A stretch of 64,000 nucleotides of DNA, taken from the NCBI RefSeq assembly GCF_010550675.1, contig NZ_JAAGOA010000004.1:186001-250000 (forward strand). Reading direction: 5' to 3'. Positions 1 through 8,658 of the stretch are shown here, piece after piece. Both the position numbers and the translations under genes were made by a program. Within the stretch, counting starts at the first letter, position 1. Every line of letters begins with the position of its first letter. The notes under the pieces were generated by a model. The model saw only the letters and a list, made by a program, of their open reading frames with translations. It was not told the DNA's origin and ran no database searches. This DNA is from Phytoactinopolyspora halotolerans (GTDB lineage: Bacteria; Actinomycetota; Actinomycetes; Jiangellales; Jiangellaceae).

Positions 1-1
1 A

Positions 2-1393
2 ATCCGCTCCGCAGGCGACGTCGACGTGCTGGTCTTCGACGACGGCGGGCTCGACCACCTGCGCGATGCCGGCGGAGCGGACGACGGTGCAGCGGGCGAC
101 GGCGGAGCGGACCACGGCGCCGAGGCCGATCGCCGTGCGGAGGCGCTCGCCCCCGACGACGTCGCGACGGTGGTCTACACATCGGGGACGACCGGGCGGC
201 CCAAGGGCTGTGTGCTCACGCACCGCAACCTTGCCTGGACGACCACGCAGGTCCGTCGCCACCTGGATGCGGTCCTGTCCGACGACGGTTCGCTGCTGCA
301 ACTGTTGCCGTTGGCGCACATCTTCGCCCGGTTGATCCACTATGTCTGCCTGGACAGCGGGGTGACGGTGGGGTTCGCCCGCGACACGCGGGACCCGCGG
401 GGCGACGTGCGCGCATACCGGCCCAGCCTGTTCGTCGGGGTGCCGCGCGCATTCGAGAAGGTGTACGAAGCGGCTCGGGCGCAGGCCGAAGGCCCGGTGC
501 GGCGGCGGATCTTCGCCGCGGCCGAGTCCGCCGCGCGAGACTGGTCCACCGCCGGTGGACGACCGGGCGTGCCCCTGCGCGCTCGGCACCTGCTCGCGGA
601 TCGGTTGGTGTTCCGCCGGCTGCGGGAGGCGATGGGCGGCCGGGTGCGTCACGCCGTCTCCGGTGGGGCACCACTGGCCGAGGACGTGGTGCACTTCTTC
701 CGCGGGGCCGGGCTCCCGATCCTGGAAGGGTACGGCCTCACCGAAACCACCGGTCCGGCCACCGCCAACGCTCCCGAGGCGACCCGGGTGGGCTCGGTGG
801 GAACGCCGTTGCCCGGGGTCGGCGTCCGCATTGCCGACGGCGAGATCCTCGTCAGGGGCGGCAACGTGTTCCAGCGCTACCACCACGAGGACGCACGCGG
901 CGACGATTTCGACGGGGAGTGGTTCCACACCGGGGATCTGGGTGAGCTCGACTCCGACGGATTCCTCTACGTCACCGACCGGAAGAAAGAACTGATCACC
1001 ACGGCGGCCGGCAAGAACGTGGCGCCTGCCCCGCTGGAGAACCGCGCCAATCGGCACCCGCTCGTGTCGCAGACGATGGTCGTCGGGGACCGGCGGCGTT
1101 TCGTCGCCGCGCTGGTCACTCTCGACGAGCAGGAGTTGAGCCGGTTCGCTGAGGAGCATGGGGTCGATCTCGACGACAGGAGTCCTAACGACGACGAGAC
1201 GGTCCGGGCAGAGGTGCAGAAAGCCATCGACGCCGCCAACGAACTGGTGGCCCGCTCCGAGTCGATCCGTGAGTTCGCGATCGTCGACCGCGAGTTCACC
1301 GAGGAAGCGGGGGAACTGACGCCGACGCTGAAGCTCCGCCGCCGGGACGTCGCGGAACACTTCGCCGACGTGATCGAGTCGATCTACGCGTGA
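2..1393 (+). CDS. Long-chain fatty-acid--CoA ligase (AMP-binding), 5' truncated by window edge
   Basis: The reading frame is open from base 2, so the start lies upstream of the window; 463 residues are visible. The adenylate-forming core is clear: the P-loop motif YTSGTTGRPKG (about bases 176-208), the GYGLTETTG motif (about 730-756), the ATP-binding WFHTGDLGELD segment (about 922-954) and the hinge/C-terminal region TDRKKELIT followed by KNVAPAPLE. The spacing matches the FAA1/FadD15 long-chain acyl-CoA synthetase group, which activates fatty acids to acyl-CoA through an acyl-adenylate at the cytoplasmic side of the membrane. The stop TGA at 1391-1393 faces the stop of dnaG, so the two genes converge with 21 bp between them. 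Family assignment is firm; chain-length preference cannot be read from sequence. Confidence 0.93.
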   Translation: MRSAGDVDVLVFDDGGLDHLRDAGGADDGAAGDGGADHGAEADRRAEALAPDDVATVVYTSGTTGRPKGCVLTHRNLAWTTTQVRRHLDAVLSDDGSLLQLLPLAHIFARLIHYVCLDSGVTVGFARDTRDPRGDVRAYRPSLFVGVPRAFEKVYEAARAQAEGPVRRRIFAAAESAARDWSTAGGRPGVPLRARHLLADRLVFRRLREAMGGRVRHAVSGGAPLAEDVVHFFRGAGLPILEGYGLTETTGPATANAPEATRVGSVGTPLPGVGVRIADGEILVRGGNVFQRYHHEDARGDDFDGEWFHTGDLGELDSDGFLYVTDRKKELITTAAGKNVAPAPLENRANRHPLVSQTMVVGDRRRFVAALVTLDEQELSRFAEEHGVDLDDRSPNDDETVRAEVQKAIDAANELVARSESIREFAIVDREFTEEAGELTPTLKLRRRDVAEHFADVIESIYA

Positions 1394-1414
1394 CCGCTGC
1401 CGACTCGCATCCGG

Positions 1415-3325
1415 CTACGCCACCCCGATGCCGCGTTCGCGCAAGTCCCGGCGGTGCGCTTCGAGCGTCATGAGTTCGCCGAAGAGCCGGTTGTACACCT
1501 CGACCTCGGCGGACGGATCGGTCCGCTGCAGCCGCGCCTTCAGCGCTACCAGCCGTCGCGAGACCCACACCTCGGTCAGCCGGAGCACGATCGACTCGGC
1601 GTAGCGGGGCATGCTCGCGTCGTCGGTGGGGATGGTCTCCATGGCGAGCTCGGACAGCACGTGCCGGGTGACGTCGTCCTTCGCTGCGGCGAGCAACGCG
1701 TCCATCCAGGCCGCACCACCGCCTTGGGTGGCGCACCCGCCGGCCTGCGCGATCGCCTCCCGTGCGGCGCGGAAGACGGGCGAAAGGAACGCCTCCGGTT
1801 CGATCGCGTCGAAGGCCGGTCCGGCGAACGCGGGACGCTGCACGGCGACGCGCAGCACCTCCCGCTCGAGCGCCAGCGTCTGCGGATCGACATTGCCGTG
1901 GCTGGGCACGCTGAGCGCCTGCTGGTCGGCCGGTGCCGTGGCGCCGTTGCCGGCGGGCGAGCGGCGCGGGCCGCGATCCGGGGCTCCGGCGGCGCCACGC
2001 ACCCGGCGGACGACGGACATCTCGTCGGGGGCACCGACCCAGCCGGCCACCCGTCGCGCGTACTCGTCCCGCAGCGCACGGTCGCGGATACGGGCCACCA
2101 GCGGAACGGCCTTCTCCAGCGCGCGCGTCCGTCCCTCCGGGTGGTCGAGGTCGAAGTCGTCCACCAGGCTGCGGATGGCGAACTCGAACAGCGGCCGGTG
2201 CCGGGCGATCAGCTCGCGGACCGCCGCGTCGCCGGATTTCAGCCGCAGATCACACGGGTCCATCCCGTTCGGCTCGATGGCGACGTAGGTCTGCCCGACG
2301 AAGCGCTGGTCGCCCTCGAACGCACGCATCGCCGCCTTCTTGCCGGCCTCGTCGCCGTCGAAGGTGAAGATGACCTGGCCGCGGTACTCGTCCTGGTCCC
2401 GTAGCAGCCGACGCAGGATCCGGGTGTGGTCTTCGCCGAACGCGGTTCCGCAAGTGGCCACGGCCGTCGTCACCCCGGCCAGGTGACAGGCCATCACGTC
2501 GGTGTATCCCTCGACCACCACGGCCTGAGCGCTGCGCGCGATGTCCCGCTTGGCGAAGGTGACGCCGTAGAGCAGGTGGCTTTTCTTGTAAATGACCGTC
2601 TCAGGGGTGTTGAGGTATTTCGCCTCGATCCGGTCGTCGTCGTACAGTCGGCGGGCGCCGAACCCGACGACGTCGCCCAGCAGGTCGTGGATGGGCCAGA
2701 TGAGCCGGCCGCGGAAGCGGTCGTACGGCGTGCTCCGGCCTTGGGCGACCAGTCCGGCGGCGATCAGCTCGGCGTCGCTGAAGCCTTTCTGCCGCAGGTG
2801 TTTGCGCAGCGCCTCGCCCTCCTTGGGGGCGTATCCGACGCCGAACTGCTCGGCCGCAGCGCGGTCGAACCCACGCTCGTCGAGGAACTGCCGCCCGGGT
2901 ACGGCCTCGGGTGAGGACGCCAGCATGTCGGCGTAGTACTCGGCGGCCAGCCGGTGTGCCTCGATCAGGCGCGTGCGCTGTTCCCGGTTCTGCCTCGGTC
3001 CGGTGCTTGAGCCGCGGCCGGTGTCCTCGTAGCGCAGCTGGATGCCGACCTTGTCCGCGAGCCGCTCGACCGCCTCGGCGAACGAGAGCTGCTCGTGCTT
3101 CTGCAGGAACGAGATGACGTCGCCGCCCTCCCCGCAACCGAAGCAGTGGAAGAGGTTGACCTGCGGACGGACGTTGAACGACGGCGTCTTCTCGTCGTGA
3201 AACGGGCACAGGCCTTTGAGCGAGCCTCCACCGGCCGGGCGGAGCGTGACGTACTGGGAGACGATGTCATCGATGCGGGCACGCTCGCGGACTGCGGCGA
3301 TGTCTTCGTCACGGATGCGGGCCAC
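1415..3325 (-). CDS. dnaG: DNA primase DnaG
   Basis: Synthesises RNA primers for lagging-strand replication. Read from the GTG at 3325 the protein is 636 aa, normal for DnaG. The N-terminal CHC2 zinc ribbon has C40, H43, C61 and C64. The TOPRIM catalytic domain shows EGYTD at residues 272-276 and DGD at 323-325. The C-terminal 200 residues are the variable DnaB-binding region. The frame is open to 3364, but the protein family starts at MARIRDEDI, which fits GTG 3325. A TAGACT hexamer (complement of 3333-3338) ends 7 nt before this GTG, suggesting a leaderless transcript. The sigma factor gene often found near dnaG lies about 3.7 kb away (7066) on the opposite strand. Confidence 0.97.
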   Translation of the reverse strand: MARIRDEDIAAVRERARIDDIVSQYVTLRPAGGGSLKGLCPFHDEKTPSFNVRPQVNLFHCFGCGEGGDVISFLQKHEQLSFAEAVERLADKVGIQLRYEDTGRGSSTGPRQNREQRTRLIEAHRLAAEYYADMLASSPEAVPGRQFLDERGFDRAAAEQFGVGYAPKEGEALRKHLRQKGFSDAELIAAGLVAQGRSTPYDRFRGRLIWPIHDLLGDVVGFGARRLYDDDRIEAKYLNTPETVIYKKSHLLYGVTFAKRDIARSAQAVVVEGYTDVMACHLAGVTTAVATCGTAFGEDHTRILRRLLRDQDEYRGQVIFTFDGDEAGKKAAMRAFEGDQRFVGQTYVAIEPNGMDPCDLRLKSGDAAVRELIARHRPLFEFAIRSLVDDFDLDHPEGRTRALEKAVPLVARIRDRALRDEYARRVAGWVGAPDEMSVVRRVRGAAGAPDRGPRRSPAGNGATAPADQQALSVPSHGNVDPQTLALEREVLRVAVQRPAFAGPAFDAIEPEAFLSPVFRAAREAIAQAGGCATQGGGAAWMDALLAAAKDDVTRHVLSELAMETIPTDDASMPRYAESIVLRLTEVWVSRRLVALKARLQRTDPSAEVEVYNRLFGELMTLEAHRRDLRERGIGVA

Positions 3326-3332
3326 GCGGCCG

Positions 3333-3338
3333 AGTCTA
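3333..3338 (-). promoter_or_regulatory. Putative -10 hexamer of leaderless dnaG promoter
   Basis: TAGACT on the minus strand ends 7 nt upstream of the dnaG GTG at 3325. No ribosome binding site lies between them, and no strong -35 is visible at 16-18 nt. The geometry matches the actinobacterial leaderless class. Confidence 0.45.
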
Positions 3339-3506
3339 GTCAACCTCGATGGCAGCTCTGTCACGCGTGGCGGCGTGAATCTCGGCCGCGTTTCGGAGGG
3401 CCGTGCGCGTCGGCCGTAACGTCCGCCGATGACTGTTCATTCTCTCGACGTTGTCCATACCCTGGCCTCGATAATGTCGCGAGGTACACGCGTCGCCGAG
3501 CCGGTT

Positions 3507-4109
3507 TCAACTCACCAGGAGACCGGCGGCGAGCGCGAACATGACGACGGCGATGCTGCCGTCCAGCACCCGCCAGGACGCCGGCCGGGCGAAGAGTGAG
3601 CTCAGCGCCCGGGCGCCGTAGCCGAGGGCGACGAACCACGTGACGCTGGCGCACGAGGCCCCGATGACGAACAGCCAGCGGCCGTCGTCGCCGTGCTGAT
3701 TGCCGAGTGAGCCGAGGACCACCACGGTGTCCAGGTAGACGTGCGGGTTGAGGAACGTGAACCCGAGGCAGGTGAGCAGTACCGCGGTCCGGGTGCTCGG
3801 CGCGAGTTCGCTGGCGGCCATCCCATGCGGATTCATCGCCCGCCGCGCTGCGAACGCGCCGTAGACCGCCAGGAAGGCGGCGCCGCCGTACCTGGCGACC
3901 TCGGCCGCGGCGGGGTAGGCGGTCAGCAGCGTTCCCAGGCCCGCGACACCGGCCGTGATGAGCAGGGCGTCGGCCGCCGCGCAGAGCGCCACCACGGCCA
4001 GCACGTGTTCCCGGCGCAGCCCTTGACGGAGAACGAACGCGTTCTGCGCCCCGATGGCGACGATCAACGTGAGGCCGGTGACGAATCCGGTTCCGAGGCT
4101 GGTCAGCAC
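3507..4109 (-). CDS. lysE: LysE/ArgO-family amino acid exporter
   Basis: A 200-aa integral membrane protein with about six hydrophobic segments. It has the LysE signature near the N-terminus (IVAIGAQNAFVLRQGL) and the conserved FLNPHVYLD segment in the middle. Members export L-lysine and/or L-arginine out of the cytoplasm. The start is GTG at 4109. It is divergent from a LysG/ArgP-type LysR regulator at 4184, the classical arrangement in which the regulator senses basic amino acids and activates the exporter. A 31-bp interrupted palindrome lies in the shared 74-bp spacer. The substrate is inferred from family and context. Confidence 0.93.
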   Translation of the reverse strand: MLTSLGTGFVTGLTLIVAIGAQNAFVLRQGLRREHVLAVVALCAAADALLITAGVAGLGTLLTAYPAAAEVARYGGAAFLAVYGAFAARRAMNPHGMAASELAPSTRTAVLLTCLGFTFLNPHVYLDTVVVLGSLGNQHGDDGRWLFVIGASCASVTWFVALGYGARALSSLFARPASWRVLDGSIAVVMFALAAGLLVS

Positions 4110-4131
4110 GGTTACAGAGGCTAGGTGCGCA

Positions 4132-4162
4132 GTGAAGATAAGACCAGCTAATCTTTCTTCAC
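4132..4162. promoter_or_regulatory. Candidate LysG operator (inverted repeat)
   Basis: GTGAAGATAAGA and ATCTTTCTTCAC flank a 7-bp centre; the outer GTGAAGA/TCTTCAC halves are perfectly complementary. The site lies between divergent lysE (start 4109) and the LysR-type gene (start 4184). This is where LysG/ArgP proteins bind in characterised systems. Confidence 0.6.
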
Positions 4163-4183
4163 TTGAGTTAGAGTTGCTTCATT

Positions 4184-5137
4184 ATGGCTATTGACCTGGC
4201 GAATCTGGCGGCGTTTGCGGCCGTCGTCGATGAGGGCAGTTTCGAGCTCGCCGCACGCCGCCTGCATGTCACGCCGTCGGCGGTGAGCCAGCGCGTCAAG
4301 GCGCTGGAGTCGCGCATGGGGCGGATCCTGGTGCGGCGCACCCGGCCCTGCCGCCCCACCGACGCCGGGGAAGTGCTGGTCCGGCTGGCCGGCCAGATCG
4401 CGCTGCTGGAGGACGAGGCGGTCGCCGAGGTGGCCGGTGAGATTCCCGGTGACGCGGACGATGCCGGCCGCGACGACGGCGCCCTCGCCGGCCGGCGGCC
4501 GCTGCGGATGCCGGTGGCGGTGAACGCGGACTCACTGGCCACGTGGTTCCTGCCGGCGCTGGCGACGCTGGCGGAAAGACACTGGGTGTCCTTCGACATC
4601 CGGCAGGAAGATCAGGACCATTCGGTGGCGCTTCTCCGGGACGGCTCGGTGATGGCCGCGGTCACCGCGGAGGCGCGAGCGGTGCAGGGCTGCCGGGTGG
4701 AGGAGCTGGGAGCGATGCGCTATGTGGCCGTCGCCTCACCGGCGTTCCGCCGCCGGTACTTCGAGCGGGAGGAACGGCCCGGAGCCGGGTTGGCCGGAGG
4801 GTTCGAATCGGCGCCGATGCTCGTGTTCAACCGCAAGGATGCGTTGCAGGAACGGTTCGCGACCATGGTGTGCGGCCGGCGGGTGGATCCGCCGAGGACG
4901 TACCTGCCGTCGTCGCGTGGGTTCGCCGACGCGGCCCGGCTCGGGCTGGCGTGGGGGATGGTGCCCGAACAGATGGCTGCGCAGGCCCTCGCCGCCGGTG
5001 AGCTGGTGGAGATCGTCGAGGGGCGGTGGCTGGACGTCCCGCTGTTCTGGCAGCGGTGGCGGCTGGAATCGCAAGGGCTGGCGGCGCTCACCGCCGCGGT
5101 GCGAGCGGCGGCGGCGAGCGCGTTGTACCGGTCCTGA
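4184..5137 (+). CDS. lysG: LysR-family regulator, LysG/ArgP type
   Basis: A 317-aa LysR-type regulator. Residues 1-60 form the winged helix-turn-helix (NLAAFAAVVDEGSFELAARR, then LHVTPSAVSQRVKALE), followed by the periplasmic-binding-protein-like effector domain. The DNA-binding helix and the adjacent divergent lysE place it in the LysG/ArgP (IciA) group, which activates the exporter gene when lysine or arginine is high. The central domain carries an unusual acidic, Gly/Asp-rich stretch (about residues 84-104, after EIPGDADDAGRDDG) not needed for the fold. The stop at 5135-5137 directly abuts the stop of the convergent VOC gene. Confidence 0.92.
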   Translation: MAIDLANLAAFAAVVDEGSFELAARRLHVTPSAVSQRVKALESRMGRILVRRTRPCRPTDAGEVLVRLAGQIALLEDEAVAEVAGEIPGDADDAGRDDGALAGRRPLRMPVAVNADSLATWFLPALATLAERHWVSFDIRQEDQDHSVALLRDGSVMAAVTAEARAVQGCRVEELGAMRYVAVASPAFRRRYFEREERPGAGLAGGFESAPMLVFNRKDALQERFATMVCGRRVDPPRTYLPSSRGFADAARLGLAWGMVPEQMAAQALAAGELVEIVEGRWLDVPLFWQRWRLESQGLAALTAAVRAAAASALYRS

Positions 5138-5488
5138 TCAGCCGGCCGCCGGGCGCTGGTCGAAGACGTGGATGGTGTTGCCCGCCGGATCGGTGAACGT
5201 CGCGCCGCGACCGTCCGGAAGGTCGAACACGTCGCCGACCCAGGTGATGTTCGGGTGTTCCTTGACGAACGTGTCGACGTCGGGAACCTCGCAGAACATC
5301 CCGGACTTCCAGCCGGGGCCGCCGTCCGGCGGGACGTCGAGCATGAGCTGCACCGGGGAGCCCGGCAGATCGAACGCGACGGTGCTCTCGCCTTCCCGCC
5401 AGGACTCGTCCAGGCCGAGCTCGTCCCGGTAGAAGGCCAGTGCGGCCGGCAGATCGTCGACCGCTTGATAGATGAACGTCAGCTTCAT
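5138..5488 (-). CDS. VOC-superfamily (glyoxalase/bleomycin-resistance-like) protein
   Basis: A 116-aa protein that is a single vicinal-oxygen-chelate fold. It starts MKLTFIYQAVDDLPAALAFY, has the middle strand VQLMLDVP, and ends with the FTDPAGNTIHVFD motif typical of the last beta-alpha-beta-beta-beta unit. VOC proteins include glyoxalases, dioxygenases and antibiotic-binding proteins; the substrate cannot be called. It is convergent with the LysR gene and divergent from a TetR-type regulator at 5633. A perfect 6-3-6 palindrome (5499-5513) lies 11 bp upstream of its ATG, so regulation by that TetR protein is likely. Confidence 0.85.
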   Translation of the reverse strand: MKLTFIYQAVDDLPAALAFYRDELGLDESWREGESTVAFDLPGSPVQLMLDVPPDGGPGWKSGMFCEVPDVDTFVKEHPNITWVGDVFDLPDGRGATFTDPAGNTIHVFDQRPAAG

Positions 5489-5498
5489 GGACGACGAG

Positions 5499-5513
5499 CG
5501 TAATTCGATTACG
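5499..5513. promoter_or_regulatory. Candidate TetR operator
   Basis: CGTAAT-TCG-ATTACG is a perfect 15-bp palindrome in the spacer between the divergent VOC and TetR genes. It overlaps a possible -35 (TTACGG, 5509-5514) that precedes TATGCT (5531-5536) by 16 bp, directed toward the TetR gene. Confidence 0.5.
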
Positions 5514-5632
5514 GAACCCCGTCAACCGGTTATGCTAGAGCCGGTGTTGATCGGTATCTGAGCCGAGTGCCGAGTAGGTCGCAGCCCGGCGACGACGCTT
5601 CGCGGAGGCGACCGTCCGGAACGGAGGAAGAG

Positions 5633-6136
5633 ATGCGAGAGTGGATCCCGGTTCCAGGTTCGGCCAAGGCGCGCCTGATCGAAGCGGCGTTGTACGAGTT
5701 CGAGCGCACCGGCTACGAGGGATGCAACGTGAGCGACCTCGCGGCCAAGGCCGGAGTCACCACCGGTTCGCTCTATCACCACTTCGGCTCCAAGCTCGGG
5801 CTGTACACCGTGGTGCGCGGCGACATGGAGAAGCGGATCACCGATCGGATGGAGGGCGCCGCGGCGGCGGTGACGGACGGGATCGGCGCCCGGGCCGCGC
5901 TGCTGGTCGCATTCGATGCGGCCGTTCGGTTCGACGCGTGCCGCCTGCTGGGTGAACCGGCGCCGCTCGACACGGCCGATCCGGTCGAGGCCACCATCCG
6001 GGCGTTGCTCCCCGATCACCTGCGCGTCGCGGGGGTGGTGCTGGCGGCCGCCTGGCGTGCGGCCCTGCTCAGCGTCGCGGATGGTGCGCCGGCGGAGTCG
6101 GCCCGCGGCGCCCTCGAATACGTCCTGCAAGAGTGA
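5633..6136 (+). CDS. TetR/AcrR-family transcriptional regulator
   Basis: A 167-aa regulator. Residues 10-55 are the TetR DNA-binding domain (AKARLIEAALYEFERTGYEG, then SDLAAKAGVTTGSLYHHFGS); the rest is a helical ligand domain. I start it at ATG 5633 because GGAGGA sits 6-7 nt upstream; a GTG at 5567 in the same frame would add 22 residues but has no ribosome site. It is divergent from the VOC gene and probably controls it and itself through the palindrome at 5499-5513. Its ligand is unknown. Confidence 0.9.
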   Translation: MREWIPVPGSAKARLIEAALYEFERTGYEGCNVSDLAAKAGVTTGSLYHHFGSKLGLYTVVRGDMEKRITDRMEGAAAAVTDGIGARAALLVAFDAAVRFDACRLLGEPAPLDTADPVEATIRALLPDHLRVAGVVLAAAWRAALLSVADGAPAESARGALEYVLQE

Positions 6137-6189
6137 GCCGGCGCCCCGGCGGCGAGCGTGCCCGACCGGGGCCGTGGCAGGATCGGCGG

Positions 6190-6849
6190 ATGGCGAGAGC
6201 GCAAGAGTACATCTCCCTGTCCGGGACCGGCGCTGCGCTCGCGGAGCTGGCCGCGCGGGCGCACCGTCCAGGCCGCCGCCGGCTGATCGGCGTCGCCGGC
6301 GTCCCCGGTGCTGGAAAGTCGACGTTCGCGGTGGCTCTGGCCCGGGCCATCGGTCCTGCGGCGGTGCAGGTGCCGATGGACGGATTCCATCTGGCCGACG
6401 TCGAACTCGAGCGGCTCGGCCGGCGGGATCGCAAGGGCGCGCCCGACACGTTCGACGCCTACGGGTACGCGTCGCTGCTGTCCAGGATCCAGGCGCGGCC
6501 GTCGCACGTGGTGTACGCCCCCGGGTTCGAGCGGGACCTCGAGCAGCCGATCGCGGCGTCGTTGCCGGTCGGGCCCGAGCCGGAGGTGGTCGTCACGGAA
6601 GGCAATTACCTGCTGCTGGACCAGCCGGGGTGGCGAGAGGCGCGTGCGTGCCTGGACGAGGTCTGGTACGTCGAGACCGACGACGAGGTGCGCTCGCAAC
6701 GGTTGGTCGAGCGGCACATCCGGTTCGGCAAGAGTCCCGACGAGGCGGCCGTGTGGGTACAGGCGGTTGACTCGGAGAATGCTCGATTGGTGGAGAAGAC
6801 GCGCTTACGCGCCGATCTTCGGATCGATCTCTCTGCTTTCCAGCTCTGA
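6190..6849 (+). CDS. Nucleoside/nucleotide kinase family protein (uridine kinase/phosphoribulokinase-like)
   Basis: A 219-aa P-loop kinase. Walker A is GVPGAGKST (residues 37-45), followed by VPMDGFHLAD, which in this family carries the base following the P-loop. FDAYGYASLL and VVTEGNYLLLD complete the pattern of the PanK/uridine kinase/phosphoribulokinase-like group. The small substrate is not predictable. I prefer ATG 6190, preceded by AGGATCGGCGG. A GTG at 6133 overlaps the stop of the TetR gene (GTGA) and would add a 19-residue Arg-rich extension, so coupling with that gene is possible. Confidence 0.87.
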   Translation: MARAQEYISLSGTGAALAELAARAHRPGRRRLIGVAGVPGAGKSTFAVALARAIGPAAVQVPMDGFHLADVELERLGRRDRKGAPDTFDAYGYASLLSRIQARPSHVVYAPGFERDLEQPIAASLPVGPEPEVVVTEGNYLLLDQPGWREARACLDEVWYVETDDEVRSQRLVERHIRFGKSPDEAAVWVQAVDSENARLVEKTRLRADLRIDLSAFQL

Positions 6850-7065
6850 TCCGCGCTCCGGGTGCCGAATCGTTCAAACCGGTGCCGACCTGCACAGATG
6901 GCGACATGTCGGATGCGCCGACCGGGGTCAACATGGATGTCGCGCGTCGTTGACGGCCAAATCATCTACCTGTCAAGGGCTAGAAAGGTAGGGCAAATCA
7001 CGGCAGACTAAGACACGCCCCAAGGGTAGACGCCCAGGGTCGGAACCCGACCGGAGGTGGTGCCG

Positions 7066-8130
7066 GTGGCGTTCACTACCGCCGCGCGTACAGCTGTGCC
7101 AACGCAGAGACGGCCGGTGGGCGGGGAACACTCCGCCGCAGGTACGTCGACAAGGCCGGGACCGGAGCTGGAGACCGACGACGGCGGCACCGTCGTCACT
7201 CTCCGTGAGAGCGAGGCCATCGGCGCAAGCCAGGACCTCGTCCGCCGGTACCTGGACGAGATCGGGCGCGTCCCACTGCTGACAGCAGAGGAAGAGGTCT
7301 CCCTGGCCCGTGCCATCGAGGCCGGCGTGCTCGCCGAAGAGCGGATCGCGACGAACGGGCCCGGCGATCCCGACTACCACGATCTCAACGAACTGGTCCG
7401 CATCGGGCGAGCGGCCAAGCGGCGGCTGATCGAGTCGAACCTGCGGTTGGTCGTCTCCGTCGCTCGGCGTTATGCCAGGCGCGGGATGTCGCTGCTCGAT
7501 CTGGTCCAGGAGGGCAACGTGGGCCTGATGCGGGCGGTCGAAAGGTTCGACTACGCCCGCGGCTTCAAATTCTCCACGTACGCGACCTGGTGGATCCGGC
7601 AGGCGATCGGTCGTGCGCTCGCCGAGCAGAGCCGGACCATCCGGTTGCCGGTGCACGTGGTGGACGAGCTCAACCGGATCCTGCGGGCGCGCCGCGTGAT
7701 GTGGCAGACCGACGCGCGCGAGCCCACCAATGAGGAGCTGGCCGAGTTGTCCGGGGTGACCTCGGATCGGATCACCGAGCTGCTGGCCTTCGTCGACGAG
7801 CCGATCAGCCTGCAGACGCCGGTGGGTGAGAAGGCTGAGCAGTCGTTCGGGGAGCTGGTGGAGGACACCGACGAGTTGTCCCCGGCCGAGATCGTGGCGC
7901 AGGCGATGCTGCGAGACCAGGTCATGACCGCGCTATCGTGCCTGAGCGAACGCGAGCGCTGCGTGGTCCGGTTGCGATACGGGCTGGACGACGGCCGCGT
8001 GCGCACCCTGGAGGAGGTCGGGCGCGTGCTGGGCGTGACCAGGGAACGGATCCGGCAGATCGAGCGGCGCACCCTCACCAAGTTGCGACAGGAGGAGTCG
8101 ACCGTCGAGCTCCGCGAATACCTGCGCTGA
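7066..8130 (+). CDS. RNA polymerase sigma factor, sigma-70 group 2 (SigB/HrdD-like)
   Basis: A 354-aa sigma-70 family protein. Region 1.2 ([20 protein letters not shown]), region 2 ([20 protein letters not shown], then [19 protein letters not shown]), region 3 and region 4 ([20 protein letters not shown]) are all present. It is too short at the N-terminus to be the primary sigma A, which has a long acidic extension, so it fits the non-essential principal-like group 2. The GTG at 7066 is chosen because GGAGGT (7053-7058) lies 7 nt upstream; GTGs at 7057 and 7060 overlap the ribosome site. No anti-sigma factor gene is adjacent. Confidence 0.92.
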   Translation: MAFTTAARTAVPTQRRPVGGEHSAAGTSTRPGPELETDDGGTVVTLRESEAIGASQDLVRRYLDEIGRVPLLTAEEEVSLARAIEAGVLAEERIATNGPGDPDYHDLNELVRIGRAAKRRLIESNLRLVVSVARRYARRGMSLLDLVQEGNVGLMRAVERFDYARGFKFSTYATWWIRQAIGRALAEQSRTIRLPVHVVDELNRILRARRVMWQTDAREPTNEELAELSGVTSDRITELLAFVDEPISLQTPVGEKAEQSFGELVEDTDELSPAEIVAQAMLRDQVMTALSCLSERERCVVRLRYGLDDGRVRTLEEVGRVLGVTRERIRQIERRTLTKLRQEESTVELREYLR

Positions 8131-8162
8131 TCCCGGGTACCCGGTGCAGTGTCACCGCACCA

Positions 8163-8168
8163 TACAGT
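8163..8168 (+). promoter_or_regulatory. Putative -10 hexamer of a leaderless promoter
   Basis: TACAGT ends 6 nt before the GTG at 8175. There is no Shine-Dalgarno sequence in between. Confidence 0.4.
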
Positions 8169-8174
8169 GGTGGC

Positions 8175-8648
8175 GTGTTGCGACGTCGACGTCAGGTTCC
8201 GGCGATGGAAGGCTTGGAGAACGACGAGCGAGTTCTCGCTCACGCGGAAGGTGCCGACGGCCGGATCGTCGCGACTCAGCGGAGGCTGATCTGGCCGTCC
8301 GGGTCCATCGCGTGGCACGAGATCGAGCGAGCGTCCTGGGACAGCGACGAGCAACGCCTGCGGATCGAGCCGGTGGTGCGCAAGCGTCGTGGTGACGCGC
8401 ACCTGATCCCGCTCACCGATCCGGGGCGGCTGGTGGATGTGGTTCGTGAGCTCGTGACGGCCAGCGTCGTCATCACCCGGCATGTGGCGATCGACGGCCG
8501 GCGCGGCGTCCAGGTGACCGGTCGGCGCAAGTCCGACGGAGATCTGGTGTGGAACGCTGTGGTCGATCCGGGGCTGGACCCCGACGACGAGCACACGCGT
8601 CCCCGGCTCGAGACCGCGGTAGCGGCGGTGCGCCGCGAGGTCGAGTGA
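8175..8648 (+). CDS. Conserved hypothetical protein
   Basis: A 157-aa soluble protein of unknown function. Its frame is open far upstream inside the sigma factor gene, but good coding character begins at VLRRRRQVPAMEGLENDERV. GTG 8175 has a TACAGT box 6 nt upstream, as in other leaderless genes here. The middle reads like a small beta-rich (PH-like) module: ADGRIVATQRRLIWP, then AWHEIERASWD, followed by basic RKRRGDAH, then VTASVVITRHVAIDG. No catalytic motif or membrane segment is visible. It lies 44 bp after the sigma factor gene and converges on a membrane protein gene. Confidence 0.75.
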   Translation: MLRRRRQVPAMEGLENDERVLAHAEGADGRIVATQRRLIWPSGSIAWHEIERASWDSDEQRLRIEPVVRKRRGDAHLIPLTDPGRLVDVVRELVTASVVITRHVAIDGRRGVQVTGRRKSDGDLVWNAVVDPGLDPDDEHTRPRLETAVAAVRREVE

Positions 8649-8658
8649 GGCGCCGGGG